A stretch of 64,000 bases of DNA from Collinsella sp. (lineage in GTDB: Bacteria; Actinomycetota; Coriobacteriia; Coriobacteriales; Coriobacteriaceae), in the NCBI GenBank assembly GCA_019414025.1, contig DXMU01000036.1:1-64000 (forward strand), read 5' to 3'. The notes below the pieces were generated by a model that had not been told where the DNA came from, did no database searches, and saw only the letters and a list, made by a program, of their open reading frames with translations. The translations under genes were made by a program, and so were the position numbers. Positions 34,904-43,470 of the stretch are shown here, piece after piece. The first letter of the stretch is position 1; each line of letters starts with the position of its first letter.

Positions 34904-35406
34904 TGCTTGCCCCTAAGCGTATTCTTCACCGCAAGGTGCAGCGTGGCTCCATGAAGGGCCAGGCCAAGGGTAATACCGAGCTGCATTTCGGCGAGTTTGG
35001 TATCCAGGCTCTCGAGGCCCATTGGATCACCAACCGTCAGATCGAGGCTGCTCGTATTGCCATGACCCGCTACATGAAGCGTGGCGGTCGTGTCTACATC
35101 ACGATCTTCCCCGATAAGCCCATCACCAAGAAGCCTGCCGAGACTCGCATGGGTTCTGGTAAGGGTAACCCCGAGGAGTGGGTGGCCGTCGTCAAGCCCG
35201 GCCGCATCATGTTCGAGGTCAAGGGCGTGCCCGAGGAGGTCGCTCGCGAGGCTCTGCGTCTTGCACAGCACAAGCTTCCCATCAAGACCAAGATTGTTGC
35301 TGCTAAGAACGCTGAGCAGCGCATCGAGAAGGAGATGGCTGAGGAGGCCGCTCTCGAGGCCAAGTGGGCTGCTGAGGACGCCGCCGCCGCCAAGGAGGAG
35401 AACTAA
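34903..35406 (+). CDS. rplP: 50S ribosomal protein L16 with acidic C-terminal extension
   Basis: L16 (167 aa) organises the A-site tRNA region. The conserved core runs from [14 protein letters not shown] to about residue 140 ([22 protein letters not shown]). The last 25 or so residues, beginning EEAALEAKW, are an acidic, Ala-rich extension not found in E. coli L16 (136 aa). Translation starts at GTG 34903, overlapping the rpsC stop. The stop is followed at once by rpmC (shared base). Confidence 0.96.
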   Translation: MLAPKRILHRKVQRGSMKGQAKGNTELHFGEFGIQALEAHWITNRQIEAARIAMTRYMKRGGRVYITIFPDKPITKKPAETRMGSGKGNPEEWVAVVKPGRIMFEVKGVPEEVAREALRLAQHKLPIKTKIVAAKNAEQRIEKEMAEEAALEAKWAAEDAAAAKEEN

Positions 35407-35621
35407 TGAAGCCCGCAGAGATTCGTGAGCTCTCGGACGCTCAGCTCGTTGAGAAGCTGAAGGAAATGCGCGCCGAGCTCTTTAACCTTCGTTTCCAGAT
35501 GGCCACCAGCCAGCTGGACAACACCGCTCGCGTCAACACCGTGAAGAAGGACATCGCTCGCGTCCTCACGGAGCAGCGCGCCCGCGAGATCGCAGCGGAG
35601 AAGTCCGCTGTCGCCGAGTAG
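35406..35621 (+). CDS. rpmC: 50S ribosomal protein L29
   Basis: L29 (71 aa) is a two-helix protein beside the tunnel exit. KPAEIRELSDAQLVEKLKEMRAELFNLRFQMAT and the VKKDIARVLTEQRARE helix are typical. It starts one base inside the rplP stop, which implies translational coupling. The C-terminal tail (EIAAEKSAVAE) is slightly longer than in E. coli. Confidence 0.96.
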   Translation: MKPAEIRELSDAQLVEKLKEMRAELFNLRFQMATSQLDNTARVNTVKKDIARVLTEQRAREIAAEKSAVAE

Positions 35622-35637
35622 GACCTAAGGAGAGAAC

Positions 35638-35898
35638 ATGACTGATTCGCGTAACTCGCGTAAGGTCCGTACGGGTGTCGTTACCTCCGTCTCCGGTGCC
35701 AAGACCATTGTTGTCACCATCACCGAGCGCAAGCGTCACCCCAAGTACGGCAAGATGATGACCAGCTCCAAGAAGCTGCACGCTCACGACGAGGAGTGCA
35801 CGGCTGGCGTGGGCGACACCGTCCGCGTTATGGAGACCCGTCCTATGTCCAAGATGAAGCGTTGGCGCCTCATCGAGGTCGTCGAGCGCGCTAAATAA
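35638..35898 (+). CDS. rpsQ: 30S ribosomal protein S17
   Basis: S17 (86 aa) is an OB-fold protein binding 16S rRNA near the 5' domain. The segments KVRTGVVTSVSGAKTIVVTI, RHPKYGKMMTSSKKLHAHDE and VGDTVRVMETRPMSKMKRWRLIEVVE match the family. AAGGAGAG precedes ATG 35638. A 118-bp structured spacer separates it from rplN, longer than usual for this operon. Confidence 0.97.
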   Translation: MTDSRNSRKVRTGVVTSVSGAKTIVVTITERKRHPKYGKMMTSSKKLHAHDEECTAGVGDTVRVMETRPMSKMKRWRLIEVVERAK

Positions 35899-36016
35899 GC
35901 AGTCGCTCTTACGACTTGTACGTTTCCGAAGATGTGCGTATGCCTGGCTTGCATACCACGGGCCGTATAAAGGCTGCGCACCTCTCTTCGGTTCTTAGTT
36001 CGGAGGAACATCTACC

Positions 36017-36385
36017 ATGATTCAGATGCAAACCATGCTGAACGTCGCCGACAACTCCGGCGCTCGCAAGATTCGCTGCATCAAGGTGCTTGGCGGTTCC
36101 AAGCGTCGTTATGCAGGCATCGGCGATGTGTTCATCGGTGCTGTCCAGGAGGCTACCCCTGGCGCCAACGTCAAGAAGAAGGACGTTGTCCGTTGCGTCG
36201 TCGTTCGCACCGTTAAGGAGATCCGCCGCAAGGATGGCTCCTACATTCGCTTTGATGAGAACGCCTGCGTTGTCATCAACAACGATGGTTCGCCCGTCGG
36301 CACCCGTATCTTCGGGCCCGTCGCTCGCGAGCTTCGTGACAAGAAGTACATGAAGATCGTCTCGCTCGCTCCCGAGACCCTGTAG
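36017..36385 (+). CDS. rplN: 50S ribosomal protein L14
   Basis: L14 (122 aa, exact family length) forms an intersubunit bridge. It begins [27 protein letters not shown] and ends with the [15 protein letters not shown] tail of the family. GGAGG precedes ATG 36017. It lies 13 bp before rplX, in the standard gene order. Confidence 0.98.
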   Translation: MIQMQTMLNVADNSGARKIRCIKVLGGSKRRYAGIGDVFIGAVQEATPGANVKKKDVVRCVVVRTVKEIRRKDGSYIRFDENACVVINNDGSPVGTRIFGPVARELRDKKYMKIVSLAPETL

Positions 36386-36398
36386 TTAGGGGAGATAT

Positions 36399-36704
36399 AT
36401 GTATATCAAGAAGGGCGATAAGGTCCAGGTTCTCTCTGGTAAGGATCGCGGCAAGCAGGGCGTTGTCCTGCGTGCTCTCCCCGCCGAGAACAAGGTCGTT
36501 GTCGAGGGCGTTTCGGTCGTCAAGAAGGCCGTCAAGCCCAACGCTGCCAACCAGCAGGGCGGCATCGTTTCGCAGGAGGCTCCCATCGACGCCTCCAACG
36601 TCAATCTCGTCTGCCCCGAGTGCGGTAAGGTTACCCGCGTCGGTCACGAGAAGGACGGCAAGAACAAGCTGCGCGTCTGCAAGAAGTGCGGCCACAAGTT
36701 CTAA
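36399..36704 (+). CDS. rplX: 50S ribosomal protein L24
   Basis: L24 (101 aa) is an assembly initiator with an N-terminal KOW domain ([18 protein letters not shown]) and a C-terminal part with two Cys pairs (CPECGK and CKKCGH), which may bind zinc. GGGGAG precedes ATG 36399. In most genomes rplE and the spc operon follow at once; here a terminator ends the operon 27 bases downstream and unrelated decayed sequence follows. Confidence 0.96.
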   Translation: MYIKKGDKVQVLSGKDRGKQGVVLRALPAENKVVVEGVSVVKKAVKPNAANQQGGIVSQEAPIDASNVNLVCPECGKVTRVGHEKDGKNKLRVCKKCGHKF

Positions 36705-36730
36705 GCTGCCCGCAACATCAAGTTGCTAGC

Positions 36731-36765
36731 AAAGGCCCGGATGCCACGGCACCCGGGCCTTTTTC
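36731..36765 (+). terminator. Terminator ending the ribosomal protein operon after rplX
   Basis: AAAGGCCCGG (36731-36740) pairs with CCGGGCCTTT (36753-36762) across a 12-nt loop, followed by TTTTCT. It marks the true end of this operon rather than a simple break in the assembly. Confidence 0.88.
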
Positions 36766-37471
36766 TATCCCCACTCGATGGCTTCGGTTCTGCCGTCCTG
36801 TCATTCCGGTTGCATCCAGTTTTCGGTGCCGTCTCGAATCGAGTGCCGCCAGGTGACACCCTGTCGCGTTTCGTCGGCTTCGGGGACAAAAGTCGGGACA
36901 ACTCCAAAAACTATTTTCGAACTCAGGGCTTTGAGTTTTTGTTTTTGTCCCAAAGGGCGCGGCGGGATGCCTTTGGAGGCTCGATAGCGCCGAAAACGCC
37001 CGTTTTGAAACTTAAATGCCTTTTCGCGTGCAAGCCGCCAGCTGCAATAGGAAGTGAATCAACGCAGGTGGCTTTCAAGCAGTTTGCAAAACTGCAGGTC
37101 GCAGGTCTTCATTGCCAGTAGGAGAAATGAGTAGTCTCAGGTGGCTTGCCCATGAGTTGACGAACGGGATTTGAGATTACGCTGACGTCCGGAAACGCTT
37201 CGAGCACGGCGTTACGTTTTTGGGGTTTGGGCGTAGCCCCTGCACCCGCGAGCGCGGGCCTTAAGCCCGCCGAGAGGGTGACGCGTCGAAAACGAAGGGG
37301 AAAGAGAGAAGGGGCCGTCCCTATCATTCAGGTTGCGACCGAAGAAGACAAGGAGACCCCCTGAGCCTGAATGATGCCCCACAGACCGCGTCCGACCGAG
37401 CTCAAGCCGAGCTTTTCCTGACGTCCGCCTTCGCGAAGATGATGGCTGGATTGGCTATGGATTGGCAACAC
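36766..37471. other. Gene-poor decayed region with hairpins and mobile-element traces
   Basis: I see no convincing gene in about 700 bp. Two structures stand out. At 36882-36951, GGGGACAAAA and TTTTGTCCC, with an inner AAAAACT/AGTTTTT pair, make a nested hairpin. At 37323-37375, ATCATTCAGG and CCTGAATGAT form a 10-bp inverted repeat around 33 bases. A CCCGCG/CGCGGG plus GGGC/GCCC cluster near 37250 resembles transposon-end structures. The strip likely contains insertion-sequence debris. Confidence 0.45.
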
Positions 37472-37970
37472 TTATTTGGACGATTCCGGGAGGGACGGCC
37501 CCGCCTCCCTGAACTCGACCGGCGACATGTAGCCCAGCGTCGAGTGGATCCTGAAGTTGTTGTACCAGTGCACGTAATCCAAGAGCTTGGCTCGGCGCTC
37601 GTGCGTCCCTCCTCGGTCCTTCGGAGTGGCCGACGATCTCCCCGTTGCAGAGGTCGACGAGCAGGCAGACGTAGTTCCACGACGCCCCGACGCGCACGCA
37701 GGCCAAGTCGCTGCATATATGGGTGCACGGCGCCCTGCCGCCGAAGCCGCGCGCGACGACGTTCGACACGTCGGCCTCGTTGACCGCCCCGGGGTGCACC
37801 TTGAACCTCTTCCTGCCGTATGCGCCGGCCAGGCCGTTCTCCCTCATGATGCGGCAGACGCGGCGCCGGCTGACGGTAACGCCCGACCTCCCGGGCGACG
37901 CCTTGATCTTGCGCGATCCGTTCCGGCCCTTGCTGGCGGCGTGCGCCGCCGCGGCCGCCGTCGCCCCCGA
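37472..37970 (-). pseudogene. IS3-family transposase (OrfB) fragment, frameshifted
   Basis: On the minus strand this reads as the C-terminal integrase part of an IS3/IS150-type transposase: GSRKIKA, VSRRRVCRIMRENGL, then DLACVRVGASWNYVCLLVDL with a core Asp region, a frameshift near 37610, and finally LDYVHWYNNFRIHSTLGYMSPVEF with stop at 37472. The N-terminal half is missing; its 5' end abuts the truncated mtnN fragment. No OrfA is present. It is a dead remnant of an insertion that broke mtnN. Confidence 0.85.
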
Positions 37971-38247
37971 CATTAAGGTCCTCAAGGGCCGCGTCGTCTC
38001 CGGCGACCAGTTCGTCTCGCCCGCGGAACAGAAGGAGCGAATCCTCGCGACCTTCGGCGACCTGTGCTGCGAGATGGAGGGCTGCACCATCGCGCAGGCC
38101 GCCTATCTCAACGGCGTGCCCCTCGTCGTCGTGCGCGCCATCAGCGACAAGCCCTGCGCCGAGGGCCGGGTCGTCGACTACAACACCTTCGAGAAGAAGG
38201 CCGCCTGCGACTGCGCCCGCATCGCCGCGCGCATGGTTAAGCTTTAG
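37947..38247 (+). pseudogene. mtnN: C-terminal fragment of MTA/SAH nucleosidase
   Basis: GRVVSGDQFVSPAEQKERIL, CEMEGCTIAQAAYLNGVPLV and VVRAISDKPC are the C-terminal motifs of 5'-methylthioadenosine/S-adenosylhomocysteine nucleosidase, including the substrate-binding Met-Glu and catalytic Asp. Only about 95 of roughly 230 residues remain. The N-terminal part is replaced by the antisense IS3 fragment, so no active enzyme is expected. A terminator follows the stop. Whether a second mtnN exists cannot be told from this window. Confidence 0.85.
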
Positions 38248-38252
38248 GCCCT

Positions 38253-38303
38253 GCGCGCCGGGGCCCTTCTTTATGTTGGGACCCCGGCGCGCCGGGGCCC
38301 TTT
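38253..38303 (+). terminator. Terminator after the mtnN fragment
   Basis: GCGCGCCGGGG (38253-38263) pairs with CCCCGGCGCGC (38282-38292). The segment GCGCGCCGGGGCCCTT occurs twice in direct orientation (from 38253 and 38288), so the terminator end seems partly duplicated. Confidence 0.65.
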
Positions 38304-38474
38304 CCAAAGCGAAGTGTCGAGCCGAAGTGTTGAGCGTCGGCCCTGAATGTTCAATGGCCGTTGTTTTCTGCCCCTCAAGTGGTGGACTTTTCCTCGGAGC
38401 TGTTGATTCCCCCACGCGCCCCCTTCCGTTCTCTGTTCTCCCCTTATACTCCTTGTACGAGGAGGTAAGAAGTC

Positions 38475-41216
38475 ATGGACAAGACCACACAGGACAGCTT
38501 GGCAAAGAAACCCGTCGACATGAGGGACAGGATTCTCGAGCATCTCGAGGCCCTCACCTCTGCCGTCTCGCTCGACGACCTTGCCCGTCTGTCCACCTCC
38601 GACATCGCCGAGACGCTCATCATCTCCAGGAGCCTGGCGAGCCAGTACCTCAACGACCTTGTTCGCGCCGGTCTTGTGGTTAAGGTGGCGGGCAGGCCTG
38701 TCCGTTATTTTCATCGCCGCGCGTTCCAGAAGCGTTTTCAGGTAAAGCTCTCTGCAAGCGAGTACGCCTCGCTCGCCGACCTCATCCAAGCGACGGGAAT
38801 CGCCGATCACCGCGACTTCGCGCGTGCCGTGGGCTTCGACATGAGCCTCAGCTCCGTTGTCGAGCAGTGCAAGGCTGCGGTTCAGTACCCTCCGTTTGGC
38901 CTGCCCATCCTCTTGAGCGGCGGCGTGGGTGTCGGTAAGTCTTTCCTTTCTCGCCTTGTGTACGAGTACGGCAAGAACCAGGGCTTGCTGTCCCGCGACT
39001 CCTCCTATGTGCGCATCGACTGCGCCGGGGTCCCGGACGCCGCCTCGTTCAACGGGCTTCTTGACGAGTCGATCGCGAAAGCGCGCGGGGGTGTGGTCTT
39101 TGTCAACGGCATCGAGGCACTCTCTCCCTCTGCGATGGAGCACTGCCTTGCGACGGCCCTCGGGCTCGATGCCTCCCAGGATGCGCCGCGCGCTCGCCTC
39201 GTTCTTTCGACGACGCTTTCCGCCGATGACCTGAAGGTTTCCTCGGCCTACAGCAAAATGCCCATCTGTGCCCGCGTCCCCTCACTCAAGGAGCGGACCC
39301 CCGAGGAGCGCGAGGATCTCATCTTGAGCTTCCTTCGCAGCGAGGGGTGCCGAATCGGTTCTGATGTGAAGATCAGCCGCGGCGCATACCGTTGCCTCGT
39401 GAACGCGGACTTTTCCGATAACATCGCCGGCTTGCGCGCCTGCGTGACGAACTGCTGTGCCAAAGCGTTCCTCAATCGCGAGGGCGACTACGTCGTCGTT
39501 CGCCCGTATCTTCTTCCCAGCGGGCTCCTCTCCTCCGCGCAGATCGATCAACAGCCCGACGATGGCGTTCTGATCGACGCGTCTCTGGATGCCGCCGAGA
39601 GCACAGGGCCGGTCGAGCAGGCGCTCGATGCCCTGTGCTCCCTCGATGAGCGATTCTGCGCCGGGGAGCTCTCTGTCTCCGAGCTTGTCTCGCAAGCTGT
39701 CTCCGCTGTGCGCGGCGTTGAGGATCACTTGATCTTCGACCACGGCGTCGCCTCCTCGAGGTCGCGCGCCTTCGAGCGCGTCGTGGGCGCGGTCCTTGCC
39801 GACGCAGGCTCTTCTTATGGCATCGAGCTTTCGAGGAAGGTCGTTTTTCTACTGGCCCAGGAGATTTGCCTGCAGTTGTGGCCGGGTATCGGCCTGGCTA
39901 AGCGAAAGTCTGCCTGTGCGGAGCAAATCTCCCATCTCCTCGGTGCCGTGACCTCCGAATTGCCGTTTGCCTCGAGTGTCTCCGATCAGGTCGCCGCAGA
40001 CGTGGAAGGGGCGCTGGGAATCTCGCTCGATCACTTCACGAAGACGCTTCTGACGCTGTGCGTCGCATCGGAGTCTCGCGATGCGAAGGCCCTTCGGACG
40101 CTCTGCGTCATCTTGTCCCACGGCTACTCAACGGCGACGAGCATCGCCGACGCGGCGAACCGTATGCTCGGCATGCATGTGTACGAGGCTGTCGACATGC
40201 CCTACGACCAGCAGCTGAAGGACATCGTCGGTCCGCTCCAGCGCCTCGTCGACCGCCATTCCTACTGTACCGGGGTCGTGTTCCTCGTCGACATGGGCTC
40301 CTTGGAGGAGGCCTATAAGGCCCTCGAGAACGTTACCGACTCCACTATCGGCGTGGTGAACAACGTCTCTACCGGTCTTGCGCTCGAGATCGGGGTCGGG
40401 CTGCTCGGCGGCAAGTCCATCGCCGAGGTTCTTGGCGATGCGACCGCCGCGTGCGTGACGCACTGCAAGGTGATCGAGCGCGTCAACCGTGAGGACGCCA
40501 TCGTCTTCTGCTCCGAGTCCGGGGTCGACGCCGCGGAGAGGATACGCCAGCTCGTCTCGCAGAGCCTCCCGCGCACCATAGGCGCGCGCCTGCTCACGAG
40601 GCCCTTCAAGCAGCTCGTCGCGAACGGGTCGAACGACGCCGTTTTCTCCGAGCACCGCGTCTGCGCCGTCATCGGCACGGGAGACCCCGGGGTCGCCTCC
40701 GTCCCCTTCGTCGCCCTCGAGGACATCATGTCGACGGCGTCCGCCTCTAAGGTTGATGCCGTGTTCGGCAGGTGGCTTGACGCTTCCGAGCTCTCTTCTT
40801 TCCACGAGAAGCTGCTCTCGAACATGACGCTGCAGAACGTCATCCGCTCCATCACCATCCTCGACCCGGAGCGGCTATTCCATGAGATCGAGAGCGCCGT
40901 GCACGAGCTTCAGCGCAGGACAGGCGAGAAGATCGGCAGCAACGCCATCATTGGGCTCTACGTTCACCTCTGCTGTCTCGTCGAGCGCCTTGTTACCAGA
41001 AACCCCATTGAGACCTACGTTGGCCAGGACCGCTTCGAGGAGGAACGCGCCGATTTCATCGAGTCCTTCAGGCAGAGCTTCTCGAGCATCTCGACGCGCT
41101 ATCGCGTAGAGGTTCCCGTAAGCGAGATCGCATATGTCTTCGACTACATAAGCGTGAGCGCCGCCCCGGCGCGAGAAGAGCGCCTCGGCTCCTCGGACCT
41201 CCTGCTCGACGAGTGA
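38475..41216 (+). CDS. LevR-like PRD/AAA transcriptional regulator without sigma-54 loop
   Basis: This 913-aa protein follows the LevR/ManR order: N-terminal helix-turn-helix (about 15-70), AAA-type domain (120-350), PRD-like region (370-500), EIIA-Man-like domain with ILSHGYSTATSIADAANRML, and a C-terminal PRD with LYVHLCCLVERLVTRN. Walker A is intact (GGVGVGKS, 149-156). The GAFTGA loop that contacts sigma-54 is absent and Walker B is altered (VVFVNGIE, 207-214). It is probably a phosphorylation-tuned regulator of the PTS operon next door, working without sigma-54. The start follows GAGGAGG. Confidence 0.85.
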   Translation: MDKTTQDSLAKKPVDMRDRILEHLEALTSAVSLDDLARLSTSDIAETLIISRSLASQYLNDLVRAGLVVKVAGRPVRYFHRRAFQKRFQVKLSASEYASLADLIQATGIADHRDFARAVGFDMSLSSVVEQCKAAVQYPPFGLPILLSGGVGVGKSFLSRLVYEYGKNQGLLSRDSSYVRIDCAGVPDAASFNGLLDESIAKARGGVVFVNGIEALSPSAMEHCLATALGLDASQDAPRARLVLSTTLSADDLKVSSAYSKMPICARVPSLKERTPEEREDLILSFLRSEGCRIGSDVKISRGAYRCLVNADFSDNIAGLRACVTNCCAKAFLNREGDYVVVRPYLLPSGLLSSAQIDQQPDDGVLIDASLDAAESTGPVEQALDALCSLDERFCAGELSVSELVSQAVSAVRGVEDHLIFDHGVASSRSRAFERVVGAVLADAGSSYGIELSRKVVFLLAQEICLQLWPGIGLAKRKSACAEQISHLLGAVTSELPFASSVSDQVAADVEGALGISLDHFTKTLLTLCVASESRDAKALRTLCVILSHGYSTATSIADAANRMLGMHVYEAVDMPYDQQLKDIVGPLQRLVDRHSYCTGVVFLVDMGSLEEAYKALENVTDSTIGVVNNVSTGLALEIGVGLLGGKSIAEVLGDATAACVTHCKVIERVNREDAIVFCSESGVDAAERIRQLVSQSLPRTIGARLLTRPFKQLVANGSNDAVFSEHRVCAVIGTGDPGVASVPFVALEDIMSTASASKVDAVFGRWLDASELSSFHEKLLSNMTLQNVIRSITILDPERLFHEIESAVHELQRRTGEKIGSNAIIGLYVHLCCLVERLVTRNPIETYVGQDRFEEERADFIESFRQSFSSISTRYRVEVPVSEIAYVFDYISVSAAPAREERLGSSDLLLDE

Positions 41217-41339
41217 CCTTCCCCGCGCCGCCGCAAGCTGACCGCGCGTCCTCAATAATCCGATAACCCCTTGCCCGGCGCGAATCCGGATAGTGCCGAG
41301 GCAGTACCGAACGCAAAACTTCATTTGATAGGAGCAAAC

Positions 41340-41813
41340 ATGAGTGTTGTTATGGCACGAATCGACAATCGCCTGCTTCACGGCATCATCGTGACGCAGT
41401 GGGCCCCGGTGTCGGGCGCGACCCGAGTCATGGTCATCGACGACAAGGTCGCCGGCGACGAGGTCCTGAAGTCCACCATGAGGATGGCGCGCCCCGCGGG
41501 CATGGCCGTTTCGATCATCTCCGAGCAGACCGCGCTCAAGAACTTCGCCGCGGGCAAGTACGACCGCGAGAAGGTCTTCGTCATCGCCAAGGAGCCCGAG
41601 ACGATGCTTCGCCTGGTCGAGTCGGGCGTCGAGCTCCCGTCGCTGGTCGTCGGCGGCTCGCTCGTCAAGGAGGACGGCATCCAGCTCACCCAGCGCGCCT
41701 ACGCCTCCGCCGAGAACGTCCAGAGCTACAAGGCGCTCATCGCCCGTGGCGTCAAGGTGACGGCCCAGTTCGTGCCCGCCGACAAGCCCGTCTCCGTCGC
41801 AGACCTCATCTAA
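41340..41813 (+). CDS. Mannose-family PTS system, EIIB component
   Basis: EIIB (157 aa) with the phosphorylated His14 in IDNRLLHGIIVTQW. It transfers phosphate from EIIA to the incoming sugar. AGGAG precedes ATG 41340; an upstream in-frame extension has no binding site. It lies 123 bp behind the LevR-like regulator, the arrangement seen in lev/man loci. The first gene here is EIIB, with EIIA last, unlike the A-B-C-D order of the other PTS in this window. Confidence 0.93.
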   Translation: MSVVMARIDNRLLHGIIVTQWAPVSGATRVMVIDDKVAGDEVLKSTMRMARPAGMAVSIISEQTALKNFAAGKYDREKVFVIAKEPETMLRLVESGVELPSLVVGGSLVKEDGIQLTQRAYASAENVQSYKALIARGVKVTAQFVPADKPVSVADLI

Positions 41814-41822
41814 GGGGGAAAT

Positions 41823-42608
41823 ATGGTCAACTTCACTATCCTGCAGGTCGTCCTTTTGACCCTGCTGGCCTTCATCAAGCACGTGGACTACTACGGCATC
41901 CCGATGATCTTCGTCAATTACGCCGTTTTCTGGGGCCTCATCACCGGAGTCGTCATGGGCGACTGGAAGACCGGCCTTGTCATCGGCGGCACCATTCAGC
42001 TCATGCAGCTCGGCGTCGCGGGCTTCGGCGGCTCCTCCATTCCCGACTACGGCACGATGGCCATCATCGCCACCGCCTACGGCGTGACCCTGGGCTCCGA
42101 CACGGGCCTCGCCATCGGCCTGCCGGTCGGCATGCTCGGCATCCAGCTCGACGTCGTCGCCAAGATCCTTAACGGCTTTGTCGTCGAGAAGTCCCAGAAG
42201 TTCTGCAACGAGGGTAAGTTCAATCAGATGAACGCCATCCTGTGGGTCTGCCCCGCGCTCTTCGGCCTGTGCGCCGCCCTGCCCGTCTTTGTCTCCGTGA
42301 CGCTCGGCCAGCCCGCCGTCAACTGGCTCCTCGAGGTCATGCCCCAGTGGTTCCTCTCCGGCCTCACCCTCGCCGGCAAGATGCTCCCGGCCGTCGGTAT
42401 CGCCATGCTGCTCCGCTACATGCCAACCGCCAAGTACTTCCAGTACCTGCTCGCCGGCTTCTTCCTCTCGGCCTTCCTGAACGTGCCCATCATCGGCGCC
42501 GCCATCGTCGGCGTTGCCCTCGCGATTGCGTTCTACCAGCGTGCCGAGAGGGACACCGAGCTCGCCGCCCACGCTTCCGCAGACGCCTTCATCGGAGAGG
42601 ACGAGTAA
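41823..42608 (+). CDS. Mannose-family PTS system, EIIC component
   Basis: This 261-aa channel subunit has the family start MVNFTILQVVLLTLLAFIKHVDYYG and the segment QLMQLGVAGFGGSSIPDYGTM in place of the more common GVNNIGAY motif. Six to eight hydrophobic segments are visible. GGGGGAAAT precedes ATG 41823. EIID begins two bases after its stop. Its sequence differs clearly from the EIIC at 22295, consistent with a different sugar. Confidence 0.92.
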   Translation: MVNFTILQVVLLTLLAFIKHVDYYGIPMIFVNYAVFWGLITGVVMGDWKTGLVIGGTIQLMQLGVAGFGGSSIPDYGTMAIIATAYGVTLGSDTGLAIGLPVGMLGIQLDVVAKILNGFVVEKSQKFCNEGKFNQMNAILWVCPALFGLCAALPVFVSVTLGQPAVNWLLEVMPQWFLSGLTLAGKMLPAVGIAMLLRYMPTAKYFQYLLAGFFLSAFLNVPIIGAAIVGVALAIAFYQRAERDTELAAHASADAFIGEDE

Positions 42609-42610
42609 CC

Positions 42611-43444
42611 ATGGAAAACGAGAACATCACCGCCGTCGCCGAGGGCAAGCCCTCCGGCTACAAGGTCACCAAGAAGGACCTGCGCAACGCGAACTGGCGC
42701 TGGCTCATGAGCGTGTGCACCTTCAACTACCAGACCCAGCAGGGCGCCTCAGTCACCTACGCCCTCTCGCCGGTCCTGAGGAAGATCTACACGAACGACG
42801 AGGACTATAAGCAAGCGCTCAACAACCACTTCCGCTACTACAACACCCAGCCTTGGCTCGCCGCCATCATCCTTGGCGCCTGCGTGGCCATGGAGGAGCG
42901 CGACGGCCTAGCGGCGGCGGACGCCGTCCAAGACCTGAAGATCGGCACCATGGGACCGCTCGCCGGCGTCGGCGACTCCCTGCTCATGACCATGATCCCG
43001 ACCATCATGGGCTCCATCGCCGCCTACATGGCCATCGAGGGCAACCCCGTGGGAGCCGGCATCTGGTTCGCGCTCATCCTGGCCATCTTCTGGGTCCGCA
43101 TGCACGCCCTCGAGTTCGGCTACAGGCAGGGCGTGAAGCTCGTCACCGACTTCAGCGAGAAGCTTCCCAACCTCACTGCCGCCGCCTCCGTGCTCGGCCT
43201 CACCGTGGTCGGCTGCCTCATCGCCTCGGTCATCGGCGTCACCTGCCCGATTAGCTTCAGCTTCGGCGACGTCGCGATGGAGATTCAGCCGCTGCTCGAC
43301 AAGATCCTGCCTGCCATGATCCCCGCCGCCATCACGGGAAGCGCGTATTACCTTCTTACCAAGAAGAACGCGAGCATGACGGCCCTCATCCTCGTGGTGA
43401 TCGTCCTCGCGATGGTCGCCTCCGCCGCCGGCATCCTCGCCTAG
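42611..43444 (+). CDS. Mannose-family PTS system, EIID component
   Basis: EIID (277 aa) shows TFNYQTQQGASVTYALSPVLRKIY near the N-terminus, HFRYYNTQPWLAAIILGAC, and KIGTMGPLAGVGDSLL. It forms the membrane channel with EIIC. The start codon lies two bases after the EIIC stop, with GAGAGGACGAG upstream as the likely binding site. The soluble N-terminal 20 residues are rich in charged amino acids. EIIA follows 26 bp downstream. Confidence 0.93.
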   Translation: MENENITAVAEGKPSGYKVTKKDLRNANWRWLMSVCTFNYQTQQGASVTYALSPVLRKIYTNDEDYKQALNNHFRYYNTQPWLAAIILGACVAMEERDGLAAADAVQDLKIGTMGPLAGVGDSLLMTMIPTIMGSIAAYMAIEGNPVGAGIWFALILAIFWVRMHALEFGYRQGVKLVTDFSEKLPNLTAAASVLGLTVVGCLIASVIGVTCPISFSFGDVAMEIQPLLDKILPAMIPAAITGSAYYLLTKKNASMTALILVVIVLAMVASAAGILA

Positions 43445-43470
43445 CTTCGACCCAAGAGATTGGTGAATCA

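Noticed and set aside
36723..37121. 132-codon open frame after rplX
   Set aside because: It starts inside the terminator, has no binding site, and crosses a nested hairpin; composition is not gene-like.
37402..38415. 337-codon minus-strand frame over the IS3/mtnN region
   Set aside because: It reads the transposase in a shifted frame and the mtnN fragment backwards; true motifs lie in other frames.
41217..41339. Sigma-54 (-24/-12) promoter between the LevR-like gene and EIIB
   Set aside because: No GG-N10-GC pair with proper context was seen, and the regulator lacks the sigma-54 contact loop.
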